The notes: generated by a model from the sequence alone, not told the origin. A stretch of DNA of 64,000 nucleotides from Hymenobacter duratus (GCF_014698995.1 NZ_JACWZZ010000003.1:434001-498000); one strand, 5' to 3'. Counted from the first letter of the stretch, positions 36,677 through 45,885 are shown. Made by a program: numbers and translations.

Positions 36677-36689
36677 ATTTCTTACACTT

Positions 36690-37814
36690 CTACTTCATCT
36701 TCACCAGCTCCGTGCCGGCGAGCAGGAAGCAGCCGAGGCCGTAGTCCTCGAAGTCGGGCTTGCTGGTGTAGCTCACGGGCTGGCCATCTTTGGGCTCTTT
36801 ACCGGTGCCCTGCACGTAGCCCAGAAAGCCGTTCGGGTGCACGCATTCGGTGGCCATGGCGTTCCAGGCTTTCGTGATGATGGGCTGGTACTGCTTGGCG
36901 TCGAGCAGGCCGTGGTTGATGCCCCAGGCCATGCCATAGGTGAACAGCGCCGTACCGGTCAGCTCCTTGCCGCCGTAGTTGGTGGGGTCGTGTAAGCTCA
37001 CGTTCCAGTAGCCGTCGGGGCGCTGTAGGGGCGGCAGGGCCTTCATCATGGCCAAGTACATCTGCTCATATTCCTCGCGGTGCGGGGCCCCTTTGGGCAT
37101 GATTTCCAGCACGCGCACCATGGCCGCTACCACCCAGCCATTGCCGCGGCTCCAGTAGCAGTCCTCGCCGTTGGGCTCTTTGTAGGGCGGCACGAAGTCT
37201 TTGTCGCGCCACCAGAGCTGGTCCTGCGGGTTGTAGAGGCCGCTGCCGCCGTGCCGGGTTTTCGAGTAGTTGTAGAGGCGGTACATCTTCTCGTAGTAGG
37301 CCGTATCCTGAGTTATGGCGCCCAGCTTGGCATAGATAGGCATGGCCATTTGCAGGGCGTCAATCCACCACCAGTCGTCTACCTGCGGGCTTTTCACCAT
37401 CAAATCGATGCTGGCTTTGATGTCGCGCAGGCGCTCGGGTTGCGGGTCTATTTCGTAGAGGGCGAGGTAGGTCTGGCCGGCGCACTGGTTGTCGGCGTTG
37501 CGGGTTTCGATGCCGCGGTGCAGGCCCCACTGGTGCTTCTGGCTCCAGTCCACGGCGTAGTCGTAGTAGCGCTTCTGCTTGTCCACGCTGTGCAGCGCCA
37601 GCAGGCCCTCGTAGTACACGGCGCGCGTCCAGATGTGGCTGGGACGGGTTTTGTTGGTCGTGATTTCCTTGCCGGTGTCGGGCCACTTCTGCATGAAGTA
37701 GTCGTTGGCGCGGGTCATCGTCTTAAGGATGGCCTTCTTTTTGGGCAGCTTCTGGGCCTGCGTCGTCAGCGTAAGCAAGGCCAGCAGGCCGGCCGTGAGA
37801 ATGGATTTGAGCAT
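36690..37814 (-). CDS. GH105 unsaturated rhamnogalacturonyl hydrolase, secreted
   Basis: The 374-residue product has a signal peptide (LKSILTAGLLALLTLTTQAQ) and the (alpha/alpha)6 barrel of GH105/YteR. Visible motifs are HIWTRAVYYEGLLALHSVDK, NADNQCAGQTYLALYEID, DDWWWIDALQMAMPIYAKLG (catalytic-region Asp residues) and YWSRGNGWVVAAMVRVLEI. It hydrates and removes the 4,5-unsaturated uronic acid from oligomers made by lyases. That fits the PL22 gene directly upstream. The N-terminal fragment of a second GH105 lies at the window start, suggesting different oligomer lengths or linkages. Confidence 0.9.
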   Translation of the reverse strand: MLKSILTAGLLALLTLTTQAQKLPKKKAILKTMTRANDYFMQKWPDTGKEITTNKTRPSHIWTRAVYYEGLLALHSVDKQKRYYDYAVDWSQKHQWGLHRGIETRNADNQCAGQTYLALYEIDPQPERLRDIKASIDLMVKSPQVDDWWWIDALQMAMPIYAKLGAITQDTAYYEKMYRLYNYSKTRHGGSGLYNPQDQLWWRDKDFVPPYKEPNGEDCYWSRGNGWVVAAMVRVLEIMPKGAPHREEYEQMYLAMMKALPPLQRPDGYWNVSLHDPTNYGGKELTGTALFTYGMAWGINHGLLDAKQYQPIITKAWNAMATECVHPNGFLGYVQGTGKEPKDGQPVSYTSKPDFEDYGLGCFLLAGTELVKMK

Positions 37815-37851
37815 TGGGTGGGTTTGAGGTCGTCGGTTATGATACCCAGTT

Positions 37852-37942
37852 CGTCATGCTGAGCTTGTCGAAGCATCTCTACCGCTTCGTCTGTCCCACT
37901 TCAACGAAGCGGTAGAGATGCTTCGACAAGCTCAGCATGACG
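37852..37942. repeat. perfect 39-bp inverted repeat, GTCATGCTGAGC family
   Basis: The arms 37852-37890 and 37904-37942 are perfect complements over 39 bp around a 13-base centre. It lies between the PL22 and GH105 genes. Confidence 0.95.
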
Positions 37943-37959
37943 GTGTTTTATGTCGGTTT

Positions 37960-39186
37960 TTACGAGGCGGCTTTGGCTATTTCCACGGCGTACACCTGGT
38001 TTTCGCCCTCAAAGTTGGCCCGAAAGATCAGCCATTTGCCGTCGGGGGAGAAATGCACGTTGGGCTCCAAGTGGTAGTTGTGCTTGGCTAGGTTCACCAG
38101 CTTCTCGGCTTTGAATTTGTCGCCATCGGGCCGGAACAGGTAGATCCACTGGCCGTTGGGCGAGTGCGCCACCGAGCTGGGGTAGCCACCGTCGCCGGCA
38201 AACGTCTTCTGGTCGGGCGAAATGGTGTAGTGCACGCTCCACTCGTCGCGAGTAAGCTCGTACTTCTTCTCTTTGCCGGTTTTCAGGTTGGTGCCCGTCA
38301 CGAAGAACGTGGCACCGCGCGGTAGCTGGTGGTCGAACCAGATGGTTTTGCCGTCGGGCGCAAACCACTCGTGGCCGAATATTTCGCGGTCCATCGTGCG
38401 CTTGTGCACCAGCTTCACCGCCTTGGTTTTCGTGTCGATGGTCCAGATGCGGTCCACCAACTCCCAAGGGCCTTCGTGGCAGAACATGAGCAGTTTCGGG
38501 TCAGTGGGCGAAAACTGCACGTGGTTCAGCCAGGCCGTGTCCGTGAACAGCTTGCTGAGCTGGCCGCCCTCGGTGCTCACCGTAAACAAGGTGCGCGGCA
38601 GCTTCGACTCGTAGATGCGGCGGAAGTAATCTTTCTTCTCCGGGTACTGCCGCGAAATCTCCTTTTCCGCATCAGAGGCCCAAGCCCCGCCGAGCTGAGT
38701 TTCGTCGGCGTTGAGGGTGGTGATGCTGGCCCGGAAATCTTGGGGAAACACGAACACCAGCCGTGTCTTTCGGGTATCGACGTGGGTGGCGTATACCGAG
38801 TCGCCGGTTTGGTAGAACACCTCCCGGCGCTTTGGGGCCACAATTTCGCCGCTCATCTTCTGGAAGTAGCGCGTGAGCGGCTGCACCGCGCGCGTTTTCA
38901 GGTTGATGGTGCGCAGCTGCTTGCCCTGGGCATCGGAGTGGTAGAACACCATCTGGTCGCCGTCACTGCCTTTAGCCGCCAGAAAGGGCTTGTTGTGGAA
39001 GTAGAAGCTGTTGTTGTTGCCGCCCAGTGGCGTAAGGCGCATCACGCGGTGGCCGGTGTCCTGGTCGATCCACTCGGCGGCAGGCATGGGCGTTTGCGCG
39101 CCGGTCACGAGCTTGGCCTGGGCCAGCGCGCCGGTACTTAGCAGCGCCAGGCCGCTCAATACAGTAATAAACGGGTGGGTTTTCAT
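37960..39186 (-). CDS. PL22 oligogalacturonate lyase
   Basis: The 408-residue product has a signal peptide ending near STGALAQA, so it is periplasmic or secreted rather than cytoplasmic as in enteric bacteria. It shows the seven-bladed propeller repeats of oligogalacturonide lyases (WIDQDTGHRVMRLTPLGG, HVQFSPTDPKLLMFCHEGPW, HNYHLEPNVHFSPDGKWLIF). The His residues in HNYHLEPNVH are probably metal ligands, as in characterised PL22 enzymes. It cleaves small oligogalacturonates by beta-elimination, giving unsaturated ends for the GH105 next door. No downstream galacturonate or KDG pathway is in the window, so that must lie elsewhere. Confidence 0.88.
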   Translation of the reverse strand: MKTHPFITVLSGLALLSTGALAQAKLVTGAQTPMPAAEWIDQDTGHRVMRLTPLGGNNNSFYFHNKPFLAAKGSDGDQMVFYHSDAQGKQLRTINLKTRAVQPLTRYFQKMSGEIVAPKRREVFYQTGDSVYATHVDTRKTRLVFVFPQDFRASITTLNADETQLGGAWASDAEKEISRQYPEKKDYFRRIYESKLPRTLFTVSTEGGQLSKLFTDTAWLNHVQFSPTDPKLLMFCHEGPWELVDRIWTIDTKTKAVKLVHKRTMDREIFGHEWFAPDGKTIWFDHQLPRGATFFVTGTNLKTGKEKKYELTRDEWSVHYTISPDQKTFAGDGGYPSSVAHSPNGQWIYLFRPDGDKFKAEKLVNLAKHNYHLEPNVHFSPDGKWLIFRANFEGENQVYAVEIAKAAS

Positions 39187-39210
39187 AGGTCAGAAAGGAT
39201 GGCAGGGCGG

Positions 39211-40017
39211 TTATTTCAGATTCTCGTAGCGGGGCGGAATGGTTCGAATGGCTTCGGGCAGGTTCACGTAGCGAGCCAAATCGCGCAGCGCCACCACCGT
39301 ATAGTGATGGTCGTGTAGGTAGCGTAGGTACAGTTCGAACAGTGCGGGCGGCGTACTCACCCAGTCGTGGGCCACATCGGGTACGCCGTGTACTGTCAGC
39401 ACCACGATGCGGCCGTTTTGCGCCTGCCGCAGGGCAGGCAGCACTTTCGCCGTGTCGGGGCCGGAGGTGCTGAAGCTGGGAATCAGGAGCGGATTATCGG
39501 TGACAGGGTCGTAGGGGCGGCTGCCACCGGCGCGGGCCAGGTGGTAGCCGCGCGCCGGCAGTAGCGTGGTAGCGACGGGCGCGGTGTCATAGCCTGGATA
39601 GGCGAAAGTGACAGGCCGGGGAATCCGGTTGCTGTGGCAGCGGCCTTCTATCGAATCCAGCTCGGCCCCCAGCTGCTCCTGCGTCAGACGGTTGACGTGC
39701 CGATGCGTGAGCGTGTGGCTCCCGACTTCGAAGCCCTGCCGGTGCAGCTGCCGAATTTGCGCCCAGCTCATATACTTCGTTTTGTCGGCAAAAGCCGGCT
39801 CCCGGAATTCGCATACGAAAAATGTGGCGCCAAACCCGTACTGCCTTAGCAGTGGCGCAACGTAGGTGGCATGGCTAAGAGCAGCATCATCGAAGGTGAG
39901 TACCACCAGCTTGTCGGGCACGGGGCGGCGCAGCACCTGGGCGTGCGCGCCTACACCGCCCAGCCCCGCTTCCAACAGAAGTAGCAATACACAGAGCAGG
40001 GAAAGGCGGCGCAGCAT
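39211..40017 (-). CDS. polysaccharide deacetylase family protein
   Basis: The 268-residue product starts at the ATG at 40017, with a signal peptide (LRRLSLLCVLLLLLEAGLGG). It is a NodB-type carbohydrate esterase with VVLTFDDAALSHATYVAP (Asp-Asp), GATFFVCEFREP, SHTLTHRHVNRL (metal-binding His) and VTFAYPGYDTAP. It probably removes N- or O-acetyl groups from a surface or plant polysaccharide. It is 25 bp from the PL22 gene and marks the upstream edge of the pectin locus. Cell-wall or exopolysaccharide deacetylation is equally possible. Confidence 0.8.
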   Translation of the reverse strand: MLRRLSLLCVLLLLLEAGLGGVGAHAQVLRRPVPDKLVVLTFDDAALSHATYVAPLLRQYGFGATFFVCEFREPAFADKTKYMSWAQIRQLHRQGFEVGSHTLTHRHVNRLTQEQLGAELDSIEGRCHSNRIPRPVTFAYPGYDTAPVATTLLPARGYHLARAGGSRPYDPVTDNPLLIPSFSTSGPDTAKVLPALRQAQNGRIVVLTVHGVPDVAHDWVSTPPALFELYLRYLHDHHYTVVALRDLARYVNLPEAIRTIPPRYENLK

Positions 40018-40282
40018 CACAGAATCAGGAGGCAATGAAAGTGGATTGCGTCTCAAGAAAGGAGTATCTGTTTGGCTAACACTCCTGTACTCTGCGGTGT
40101 CCTTACACCTATGTGAAGCGGCGGCAAAGCATCCGTGCCATCTGCACGTGTAAGCAGCTGTTCTGGCTAGTCGGCCTTTTTGCAGGAAGTGGCCTCCGGA
40201 AGTATGGACAAGGATACAGGCTGCCGAAATGCCGGATTTTCTTGATATTTAGAAGGTAGCCGGCACCTAAAAGCAGCAACAG

Positions 40283-40426
40283 ATGCGGATTCACCCTTTC
40301 CTAGCAAACTTTACAATTGAGGCGAATGGCCGGGTACTGGATGGCAATCTGATCCTGGTGATTATACTGGCCCTTTTGCTGCTCTGGCCGGTTCTGCGGC
40401 GTATACTGCGGCCTCCTAAACAGTAG
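40283..40426 (+). CDS. small single-pass membrane protein (47 residues)
   Basis: This short frame encodes a charged-polar N-terminus (MRIHPFLANFTIEANGRVLD), then a hydrophobic helix (NLILVIILALLLLWPVL) and a basic tail (RRILRPPKQ), so the C-terminus should stay in the cytoplasm. It follows a gap of about 265 bp past the deacetylase start with nothing else recognisable. I do not recognise a family. The hydrophobic-plus-basic layout makes it more than a chance ORF, but no homologue was checked. Confidence 0.4.
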   Translation: MRIHPFLANFTIEANGRVLDGNLILVIILALLLLWPVLRRILRPPKQ

Positions 40427-40535
40427 GCCTTACACGCAGTCCTGAGAACGACATAGCGCCGCTTCCGTAGCTGCTCAGTACCTTAAACGCCCCAGCCAGT
40501 AGTTGGCCAGGGCGTTTTCTGTTCTATGCACCAGT

Positions 40536-41156
40536 ATGCTGAATGATACTTCTCCAGAATGGCTGGCTAACGGCATAGTCAATGGTTCTTTTGACTGGAG
40601 CAAAGCTACCGGCACCACATTTTCGCTGTTGCTGGATGGCATCACGCTGCATGACTCCCTTTGGTGCCAGACCATCTCGCAAGCAGAAAACTCGCTGCTA
40701 CTGGTCTTTCGGCTAGATTCCTTCTGGAACAAAGCATTCTGCCATCACCAAGATGAGTGGCCCTATCTATTACTCGAAATCAGTGAAGTACTATGCAGCT
40801 TTTATGGCTTTTTGCCTGAGGAGGACACAGAAAAAACTGTTAGCCGAGCTGCAACCTACCTGCTTCCTGACTCAAAAGTAGCTGCGTGGAGCAGCGTGGG
40901 CACAGAGTTAGGCATTGTGCCTATTCAACTGCGGAAGAAGGTCAAGCCGCCTATCCACCGCACTGATATCGAAACGCTAGGCGGTATCTATTCTTGCGTA
41001 CACAAAGAAGCAATCAGAATCCTACTGTACACCACAGCCGGAGACTTACTTCCAATTGATTTATCAGCAGCACTATTTCCTGAAAATGGACTTGCTCAAA
41101 AACCACTGCAGGATTCAGGAATAGTTTCCCGAATCCTGCAGTGGTTTAATGCATAG
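40536..41156 (+). CDS. hypothetical protein, no recognised domain
   Basis: The 206-residue product is taken from the ATG at 40536 (MLNDTSPEWLANGIVNGSFD). An ATG eleven codons upstream is possible. It has no signal peptide or membrane segment, so it is probably cytoplasmic. Composition is acidic and Leu-rich with LYTTAGDLLPIDLSAALFPE near the end, and base composition is lower in GC than the sugar-locus genes. The last ~20 codons run through a 17-bp perfect hairpin (41,100-41,147) that probably terminates transcription. It is convergent with the M48 protease gene, 4 bp apart. Function unknown. Confidence 0.6.
   Translation: MLNDTSPEWLANGIVNGSFDWSKATGTTFSLLLDGITLHDSLWCQTISQAENSLLLVFRLDSFWNKAFCHHQDEWPYLLLEISEVLCSFYGFLPEEDTEKTVSRAATYLLPDSKVAAWSSVGTELGIVPIQLRKKVKPPIHRTDIETLGGIYSCVHKEAIRILLYTTAGDLLPIDLSAALFPENGLAQKPLQDSGIVSRILQWFNA
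41100..41147. terminator. hairpin terminator inside the end of a coding frame
   Basis: A perfect 17-bp inverted repeat (41100-41116 AAACCACTGCAGGATTC; 41131-41147) with a 14-base loop lies within the last codons of the hypothetical gene, between convergent genes. Runs of A and T flank both ends, so it may terminate both strands. Confidence 0.65.
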
Positions 41157-41160
41157 TAAA

Positions 41161-42615
41161 TTACTTCCCTACCACCTTAAACAGCATGCCGCTGGTCATT
41201 TTATCAGTAGTTTTCATGCCGTTGAGGATGGCCATTTCCTCGTAGCGTTTAGACGGAATACCGTTGGCCGCTAAGGCCTGGGCCAGCGTCTGACCAGCTT
41301 TGGCGGTTTTGATGCGCACCTTCTCGGGTTGGCGGTTTAGTTTAGCGGCATCCGTGAGGCGCTTGTAGCCCTGGGCCGTGCGCTGAAACTGCGGTGCATA
41401 AGTGTTGAAATCGTTAGGCGACGTGAGGCCGACGAAGGCGTACAGGTTCTGGCCATCCTGGATGATGAAGCTCAGCGTGCGGGCCGTAATAGCCTGCTGG
41501 CCGGTTTGCTGGTCCTGCCCCACCTGGTCACCTTGGATGGCTATGGCCTGGAAGCCGTTGATAGTCGTTTTCTGGGCCTGCGCGTTCTGGATTTTCAGCT
41601 GCTCCACCAGCGCCTGCGCGGTTTCATCCAGGCCTTTGCTACCGGCCGGCAGCAGCACGATAACCGCCTTGCCGTTGGGCTCGGCCATCTGGAACTGGCT
41701 GGGTGAGTTCTGCGACTTCCAGCCCTGCGGTATTGGAAACTGGAACTTCAGGTCGGGGTGGTAGAATACGCTGCTTTCCACGTAGCCCTCGCGCGGGTTG
41801 TCGCCGTAGGGCAGGCCCTCAATCATGCGCAGATACTGGTCGCGGTTCACGGCCAGCTGGCGGCCGGCCTGTTGCTCAGCCTGCTGCGCCAGCTTTTTCA
41901 CGTTGGTGTACCGGTCGGCGGAGTTGGGGTGCGACGACAGGAACGTGGGCACCGTGGCGGCACCGCTGCTTTGCTCGGTGCGCGCGAGGGTCAGGAAAAA
42001 ATCGGCCATAGAGGCCGGGTCGTAGCCAATGGCGCTGGAGTATTTCACGCCCAGCTTGTCCGACTCGTTTTCGTCGTCGCGGCCGTACTTGAGCAGGCCC
42101 AGGCCCACCACCTGTGAGGCTGGCTGCGCAATAGACGCTACCCGCTTCGACAGGATGGAACCCAGAATCAGAGCGCCATTGGCAATAGTGGAGCGGGTCT
42201 GCTGCTTCTGGCCGTGGCGGGCCGTGATGTGCCCGATTTCGTGGCCGAGCACGCCGCTGAATTGCGCCTCATTGTTGAAATGGGCCATGATGCCGCGCGT
42301 AAAGTACACGTGGCCATCAGGCGTGGCAAAGGCGTTGATGATTGGCGAATCGACGATGGTAAAGCCCTTGACATCAGCCGGGCGGTCGGAGATTTTGCCC
42401 ATCTGCATGCCTTTGCTGTCGATGTAGTTCTGCAGCTTGGTATTGTTCAAAAGGCCAAACTGGGCCACTACCTGCGGATCGGGCTGGGCACCCTGCACGG
42501 GCAGCACGGGCCGGATGGCACTGCGGTGCGAAACAGCAGGACGGGCGCTGCCCAGCGGCAGCAAAACAGCCATCAGGGCACCGGCGCGCAGAAAAAATGA
42601 GAGAGTAGGTTGCAT
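41161..42615 (-). CDS. M48-family zinc metalloprotease, secreted
   Basis: The 484-residue product has a signal peptide (FFLRAGALMAVLLPLGSA) and a M48 catalytic domain with the zinc motif HEIGH at residues 125-129 and the third ligand in DDENESDKLGVKY. Around residues 270-400 there is a beta-rich region of unknown role. The C-terminus (VRIKTAKAGQTLAQALAANG, ending KMTSGMLFKVVGK) resembles a LysM-like module. Related BepA-type proteases act in the periplasm on outer-membrane protein quality. That role here is inference from the family. Gene neighbours are unrelated. Confidence 0.88.
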   Translation of the reverse strand: MQPTLSFFLRAGALMAVLLPLGSARPAVSHRSAIRPVLPVQGAQPDPQVVAQFGLLNNTKLQNYIDSKGMQMGKISDRPADVKGFTIVDSPIINAFATPDGHVYFTRGIMAHFNNEAQFSGVLGHEIGHITARHGQKQQTRSTIANGALILGSILSKRVASIAQPASQVVGLGLLKYGRDDENESDKLGVKYSSAIGYDPASMADFFLTLARTEQSSGAATVPTFLSSHPNSADRYTNVKKLAQQAEQQAGRQLAVNRDQYLRMIEGLPYGDNPREGYVESSVFYHPDLKFQFPIPQGWKSQNSPSQFQMAEPNGKAVIVLLPAGSKGLDETAQALVEQLKIQNAQAQKTTINGFQAIAIQGDQVGQDQQTGQQAITARTLSFIIQDGQNLYAFVGLTSPNDFNTYAPQFQRTAQGYKRLTDAAKLNRQPEKVRIKTAKAGQTLAQALAANGIPSKRYEEMAILNGMKTTDKMTSGMLFKVVGK

Positions 42616-42763
42616 AGTGAGCGAGGAGTAGAGCGGGAAAGGGAACAGGACTGCAACGAACCTAAGCCGTGGAAAGGTTACAGCCGCCTTTGCAGAAAGG
42701 CCACTACTGTGCCAGTTTTCATTCTCTGCTGGCGTAGTACCCGCCCACCATGGCTTGAATAAA

Positions 42764-44056
42764 TCAGGAAGCCGCTTGTTTTTCCTGCTCCGCCAATTGC
42801 TGCTCTTCTTTCTCCTGCGCCGTAGGGCGGCCGTGCCGGCGGTCCAGCCAGTTCATGACCGGCGTAGCCAGGGCGCCGTGCAGCACCATTGAAGTCAGCA
42901 CCGTGAAGCCGGTGATGGCCCATAGCTCCCGCGCCTGGGGAAAGTCGTGTTTACTCAGGGCGTAAGCCAGATAGAAAAAAGACCCGATACCGCGAATTCC
43001 GAAAAACGAAATGACCAGCCGCTCAGGCCAGCTCACCCGGCTGCGGCCCAGCGTCAGAATACCACCCATAGGACGCAGAATCAGCAGCAAAAAAAGGCCC
43101 AGCGCCGCCCCCGACCACGTCAGGGGAGCCAGCAGGCCATTCACCAGCGCGCCCCCGAACAGAATCAGAATAACAACAATGAACAGGCGCTCCAGCTGGT
43201 CCGTGAATTCGTGCATTTCGGTGTGGTACTCGTGGCTGCGCTCATGGGCGCGCAGGGTAACGGCTGCCACAAACACCGCCAGAAAACCGTAGCCATGCAG
43301 CAGTTCAATGAGGCCATAAGCGGTCAGCGTGACAGCTAGGGCCACAAAACCGTAGGCTTCCGGATTGATTTTCACCCGGTGCGGCAGGTCAAAAATCAGA
43401 TACGACAGCACCTTGCCGGCCAGCCAGCCTCCGGCCACACCCACCGCCGTGCGGTAGAGTACGTCCATCCAGACCCAATGCACTAGGCCATCGGCAAGCG
43501 GCAGCGCTGCCAGGGGAAGCAGCAGCGCGGCCAGATGCACGAATGGAAAAGCCAACCCGTCATTCAGCCCCGCCTCGCCGGTCAGCGAGAACCGCACGTT
43601 GTCTTCGCCGCCTTCGCCGGGCTTGCCCACCTGCACGTCGCCGGCCAGCACCGGGTCGGTGGGGGCCAGCGTGGCAGCCAGCAGCACCGCCGAAGCCGGC
43701 AGCAGCCCCCCCAGCTTCCAGGCCACCACCGTAAACACCCCAATGGTGATGACCATGAGCACCAGCACCAGCTGCAGCGGGGCCCGCCAGCGCCAGAGCG
43801 AAAACTTACGGTCAATCTTGAGGCCGGTACCCGTGAGGGCCACCGTCACGCAGATTTCGGTGAGGTGCGTGATAAAGGAAGAGTGCTGGATGGGGTCGGG
43901 ATGGGGCAGCCCCAGGGGCAGCCGAAACACCAGTGCCCCCAGCCCCACGAAAATAATGGGATAGGAAAGCGGGTATTTGCGCAACAGCGACGGAAGCCAG
44001 GCAACGGCCAGAATGGCCACGCCCAGCACCACCAGAATCAGGTTGTAGAGCGACAT
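42764..44056 (-). CDS. CPA1-type cation:proton antiporter
   Basis: The 430-residue product has about 12 membrane helices. Antiporter motifs are visible: LLAATLAPTDPVLAGDVQVG, SLTGEAGLNDGLAFPFVHLA (ion-binding region Asp) and FFGIRGIGSFFYLAYALSKH. It exchanges Na+ or K+ for H+ in the inner membrane. The cytoplasmic C-terminus is short and charged (QEKEEQQLAEQEKQAAS), with no TrkA domain. It stands alone on the minus strand; the 176-bp upstream gap contains a weak inverted repeat (GAAATTCCCTC / GAGGGAATTCC). Confidence 0.9.
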   Translation of the reverse strand: MSLYNLILVVLGVAILAVAWLPSLLRKYPLSYPIIFVGLGALVFRLPLGLPHPDPIQHSSFITHLTEICVTVALTGTGLKIDRKFSLWRWRAPLQLVLVLMVITIGVFTVVAWKLGGLLPASAVLLAATLAPTDPVLAGDVQVGKPGEGGEDNVRFSLTGEAGLNDGLAFPFVHLAALLLPLAALPLADGLVHWVWMDVLYRTAVGVAGGWLAGKVLSYLIFDLPHRVKINPEAYGFVALAVTLTAYGLIELLHGYGFLAVFVAAVTLRAHERSHEYHTEMHEFTDQLERLFIVVILILFGGALVNGLLAPLTWSGAALGLFLLLILRPMGGILTLGRSRVSWPERLVISFFGIRGIGSFFYLAYALSKHDFPQARELWAITGFTVLTSMVLHGALATPVMNWLDRRHGRPTAQEKEEQQLAEQEKQAAS

Positions 44057-44232
44057 AAAGCGGCAGGTATAAGCAAAACGGTTGCCTCCTTTACGCAGCC
44101 ACGCCCTGTTTAGCTGCCAGCACTATCCGGCTAGCTGGCTCAACGTCTGTTGAAATTCCCTCAAACAGGCAGTACAGAGATGCTCAGTCGAGGGAATTCC
44201 GTTTTCAGCTTGCTGAAACTTCAACCAGTGCC

Positions 44233-45579
44233 CTAAGGCCGGCGGCTGTTTACATCAAGCAGTTGGTAGCCGATGAGCAGGTCAGCGCGGGTGCCGGGCG
44301 GGCGGTAATACACCAGCAGGTCGTACTGGTTTTCGGCTTCCTGATGGCTCCCCTCCCACTGCACGCTGTTGGGCCCCTGCGCGGTCTGGGTGGCGTAGAT
44401 GAAGTTGTAGTAGCCCTGCTTGAGCAGCGCGTGGCCGCTGTAGAGCTGCTTTTCGGCATCGTAGGTCAGCCGGAACTCGTCTTTCAGCTGCCAGTCGGTG
44501 AGGGCGCCCAGCACGTACACGGGGCCGGCCGCCGGCTGCGGGGCGCGCAGCTGAAACGTCACGTCGAGGTAGTCGGCGTTGGTGGCGCCGTTGCCGTACT
44601 CGCGGCTCTCAATCACACGCTGCCCGTTGATGTCCTCGAACTGCGTATAGCCCTGCCCGTTGCGCGACGCATCCGGCTGCAGCAGCGCCTGCCGGGGCGA
44701 GGCTTCGGCATCGAGGGCCGCTACGCCAATGCCAATGGAGCGGAACGTGCGCAGGTCAAAAAACCGGAACTCGCTCAGGGCCGGGAAGGCATTTTCGAAG
44801 TTGAAATACTGGTAGTCGAGCTGCCGGTCGATGTCGCGCACGAAGGTGGGGCGCAGGTTGTACTTGGCGTTGTCCCAGCGGAAATTCTGGCGCAGCACCA
44901 CCTTCACTTCCTGCGCCGGATTCACGAGCTGCATACTGTAGCGGATACCGAAATCAATCTGCTGCAGGGTGTAGCGCTCCTGCCCGCCTACCGGAATGCC
45001 CTGCTTCATCGAAATCTGCACGCTGTTGTCGTACACGAGCAGGCGGCGGCTGAGCAGCGGCGTGCCGCCGGCGCCCTGCACCACCAGCAGGTAGTTGCCG
45101 CTCAGCTTCACGCGCGGCGTCCGCATGCTGTAGTGGTAGTAAGGCACTTTGGTGTTGACGGAAGTGCGGTAGTTGGTGATGAGAATGTCGTTTATCTCAC
45201 TCAGAAACTGCATATCCGTCAGGATAGACGGCTTCCAGTCGGCGTCGCAGTGCACGATTTTGGCCGTGAGGCGTTGGCTCTGGTCGCCGAGCAGGTCGAA
45301 TTCCAGCACGATGGGCTGGTCCTGGCTGAGCGGCACCACGGGCGGCGTAAATATCTCATTGGTCGTGCCCGACTGCACGTAGCACAGCACGGTGCGCACG
45401 TTGGGGTCATAGACGTAGTCCTGGTAGCGCAGGGTTTTGTCGGCGTAGTACTCCGTGGAGGCCACCTGCCCGGCCGTAGCGGGCCGGCGCGCGGCGTTGG
45501 GGTCGGTGATGGGCGTACCAAGCGGCACGCAGGCCGTGACAAGGAGCAGCAGAGAGGCGATAATTAGGGAAAGGCGCAT
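44233..45579 (-). CDS. DUF5103-type lipoprotein
   Basis: The 448-residue product has a lipobox signal (LSLIIASLLLLVTACVPLG, Cys at residue 17). It matches my memory of DUF5103: EYYADKTLRYQDYVYDPNVR, LEFDLLGDQSQRLTAKIVHC, DWKPSILTDMQFLSEINDIL and the C-terminal carbohydrate-binding-like GPVYVLGALTDWQLKDEFRL. These proteins are near-universal in Bacteroidota and probably sit in the outer membrane; function is unknown. Its start faces the decayed recombinase remnant on the other strand. Confidence 0.85.
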   Translation of the reverse strand: MRLSLIIASLLLLVTACVPLGTPITDPNAARRPATAGQVASTEYYADKTLRYQDYVYDPNVRTVLCYVQSGTTNEIFTPPVVPLSQDQPIVLEFDLLGDQSQRLTAKIVHCDADWKPSILTDMQFLSEINDILITNYRTSVNTKVPYYHYSMRTPRVKLSGNYLLVVQGAGGTPLLSRRLLVYDNSVQISMKQGIPVGGQERYTLQQIDFGIRYSMQLVNPAQEVKVVLRQNFRWDNAKYNLRPTFVRDIDRQLDYQYFNFENAFPALSEFRFFDLRTFRSIGIGVAALDAEASPRQALLQPDASRNGQGYTQFEDINGQRVIESREYGNGATNADYLDVTFQLRAPQPAAGPVYVLGALTDWQLKDEFRLTYDAEKQLYSGHALLKQGYYNFIYATQTAQGPNSVQWEGSHQEAENQYDLLVYYRPPGTRADLLIGYQLLDVNSRRP

Positions 45580-45623
45580 ACCACGAATGTACGGTAGGCT
45601 GGTTATCTTACCGTCACTCCTAG

Positions 45624-45767
45624 GCTACGTACCTGTTGGAAACCGGCACAGATATTCGTATCATCCAAGACTTGCTGGGGCACAACAGCACTAAAACCAC
45701 GCAGATTTACACCCACGTAGCCCAACATACCTGACCGGCTTCCCCGCTTGATGATTTGGGATTATGA
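45624..45767 (+). pseudogene. C-terminal remnant of an IntI-like tyrosine recombinase
   Basis: Only the last ~47 codons remain. The frame reads [20 protein letters not shown], then [16 protein letters not shown], which includes the catalytic His (LLGH) and Tyr (IYTHV) of a tyrosine recombinase. A stop (TGA, 45732-45734) then interrupts the frame. Read past it, the frame gives PASPLDDLGL, the SPLD tail typical of integron integrases. A stop (TAG) also lies just upstream at 45621. The protein cannot be functional. The sequence before it belongs to the DUF5103 leader, so the 5' two-thirds were lost by deletion. Confidence 0.8.
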
Positions 45768-45834
45768 GCATAGCAGTAGCGTCATCCTACCTCTTTTGGC
45801 TGTAATGACACTATAGATACGCGTATCAAAGGCA

Positions 45835-45885
45835 GATATGCGCTACTTGCTACACCGTTGGGTAGCGCATATCCAGACGTTAGGC
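45835..45885 (+). other. attC-like half site (hairpin plus GTTAGGC core)
   Basis: A perfect 12-bp stem GATATGCGCTAC / GTAGCGCATATC (45835-45846, 45862-45873) with a 15-base loop is followed by GTTAGGC at 45879-45885. That matches the integron core consensus GTTRRRY. A complementary RYYYAAC box is missing upstream. The next gene starts 38 bp later, and GCTTAAC, which fits RYYYAAC, lies at 46571, 25 bp after that gene's stop. Confidence 0.45.

Noticed and set aside
43535..44113. 192-codon frame opposite the antiporter gene
   Set aside because: Low-complexity Gln/His/Arg translation; the antiporter frame has all family motifs.
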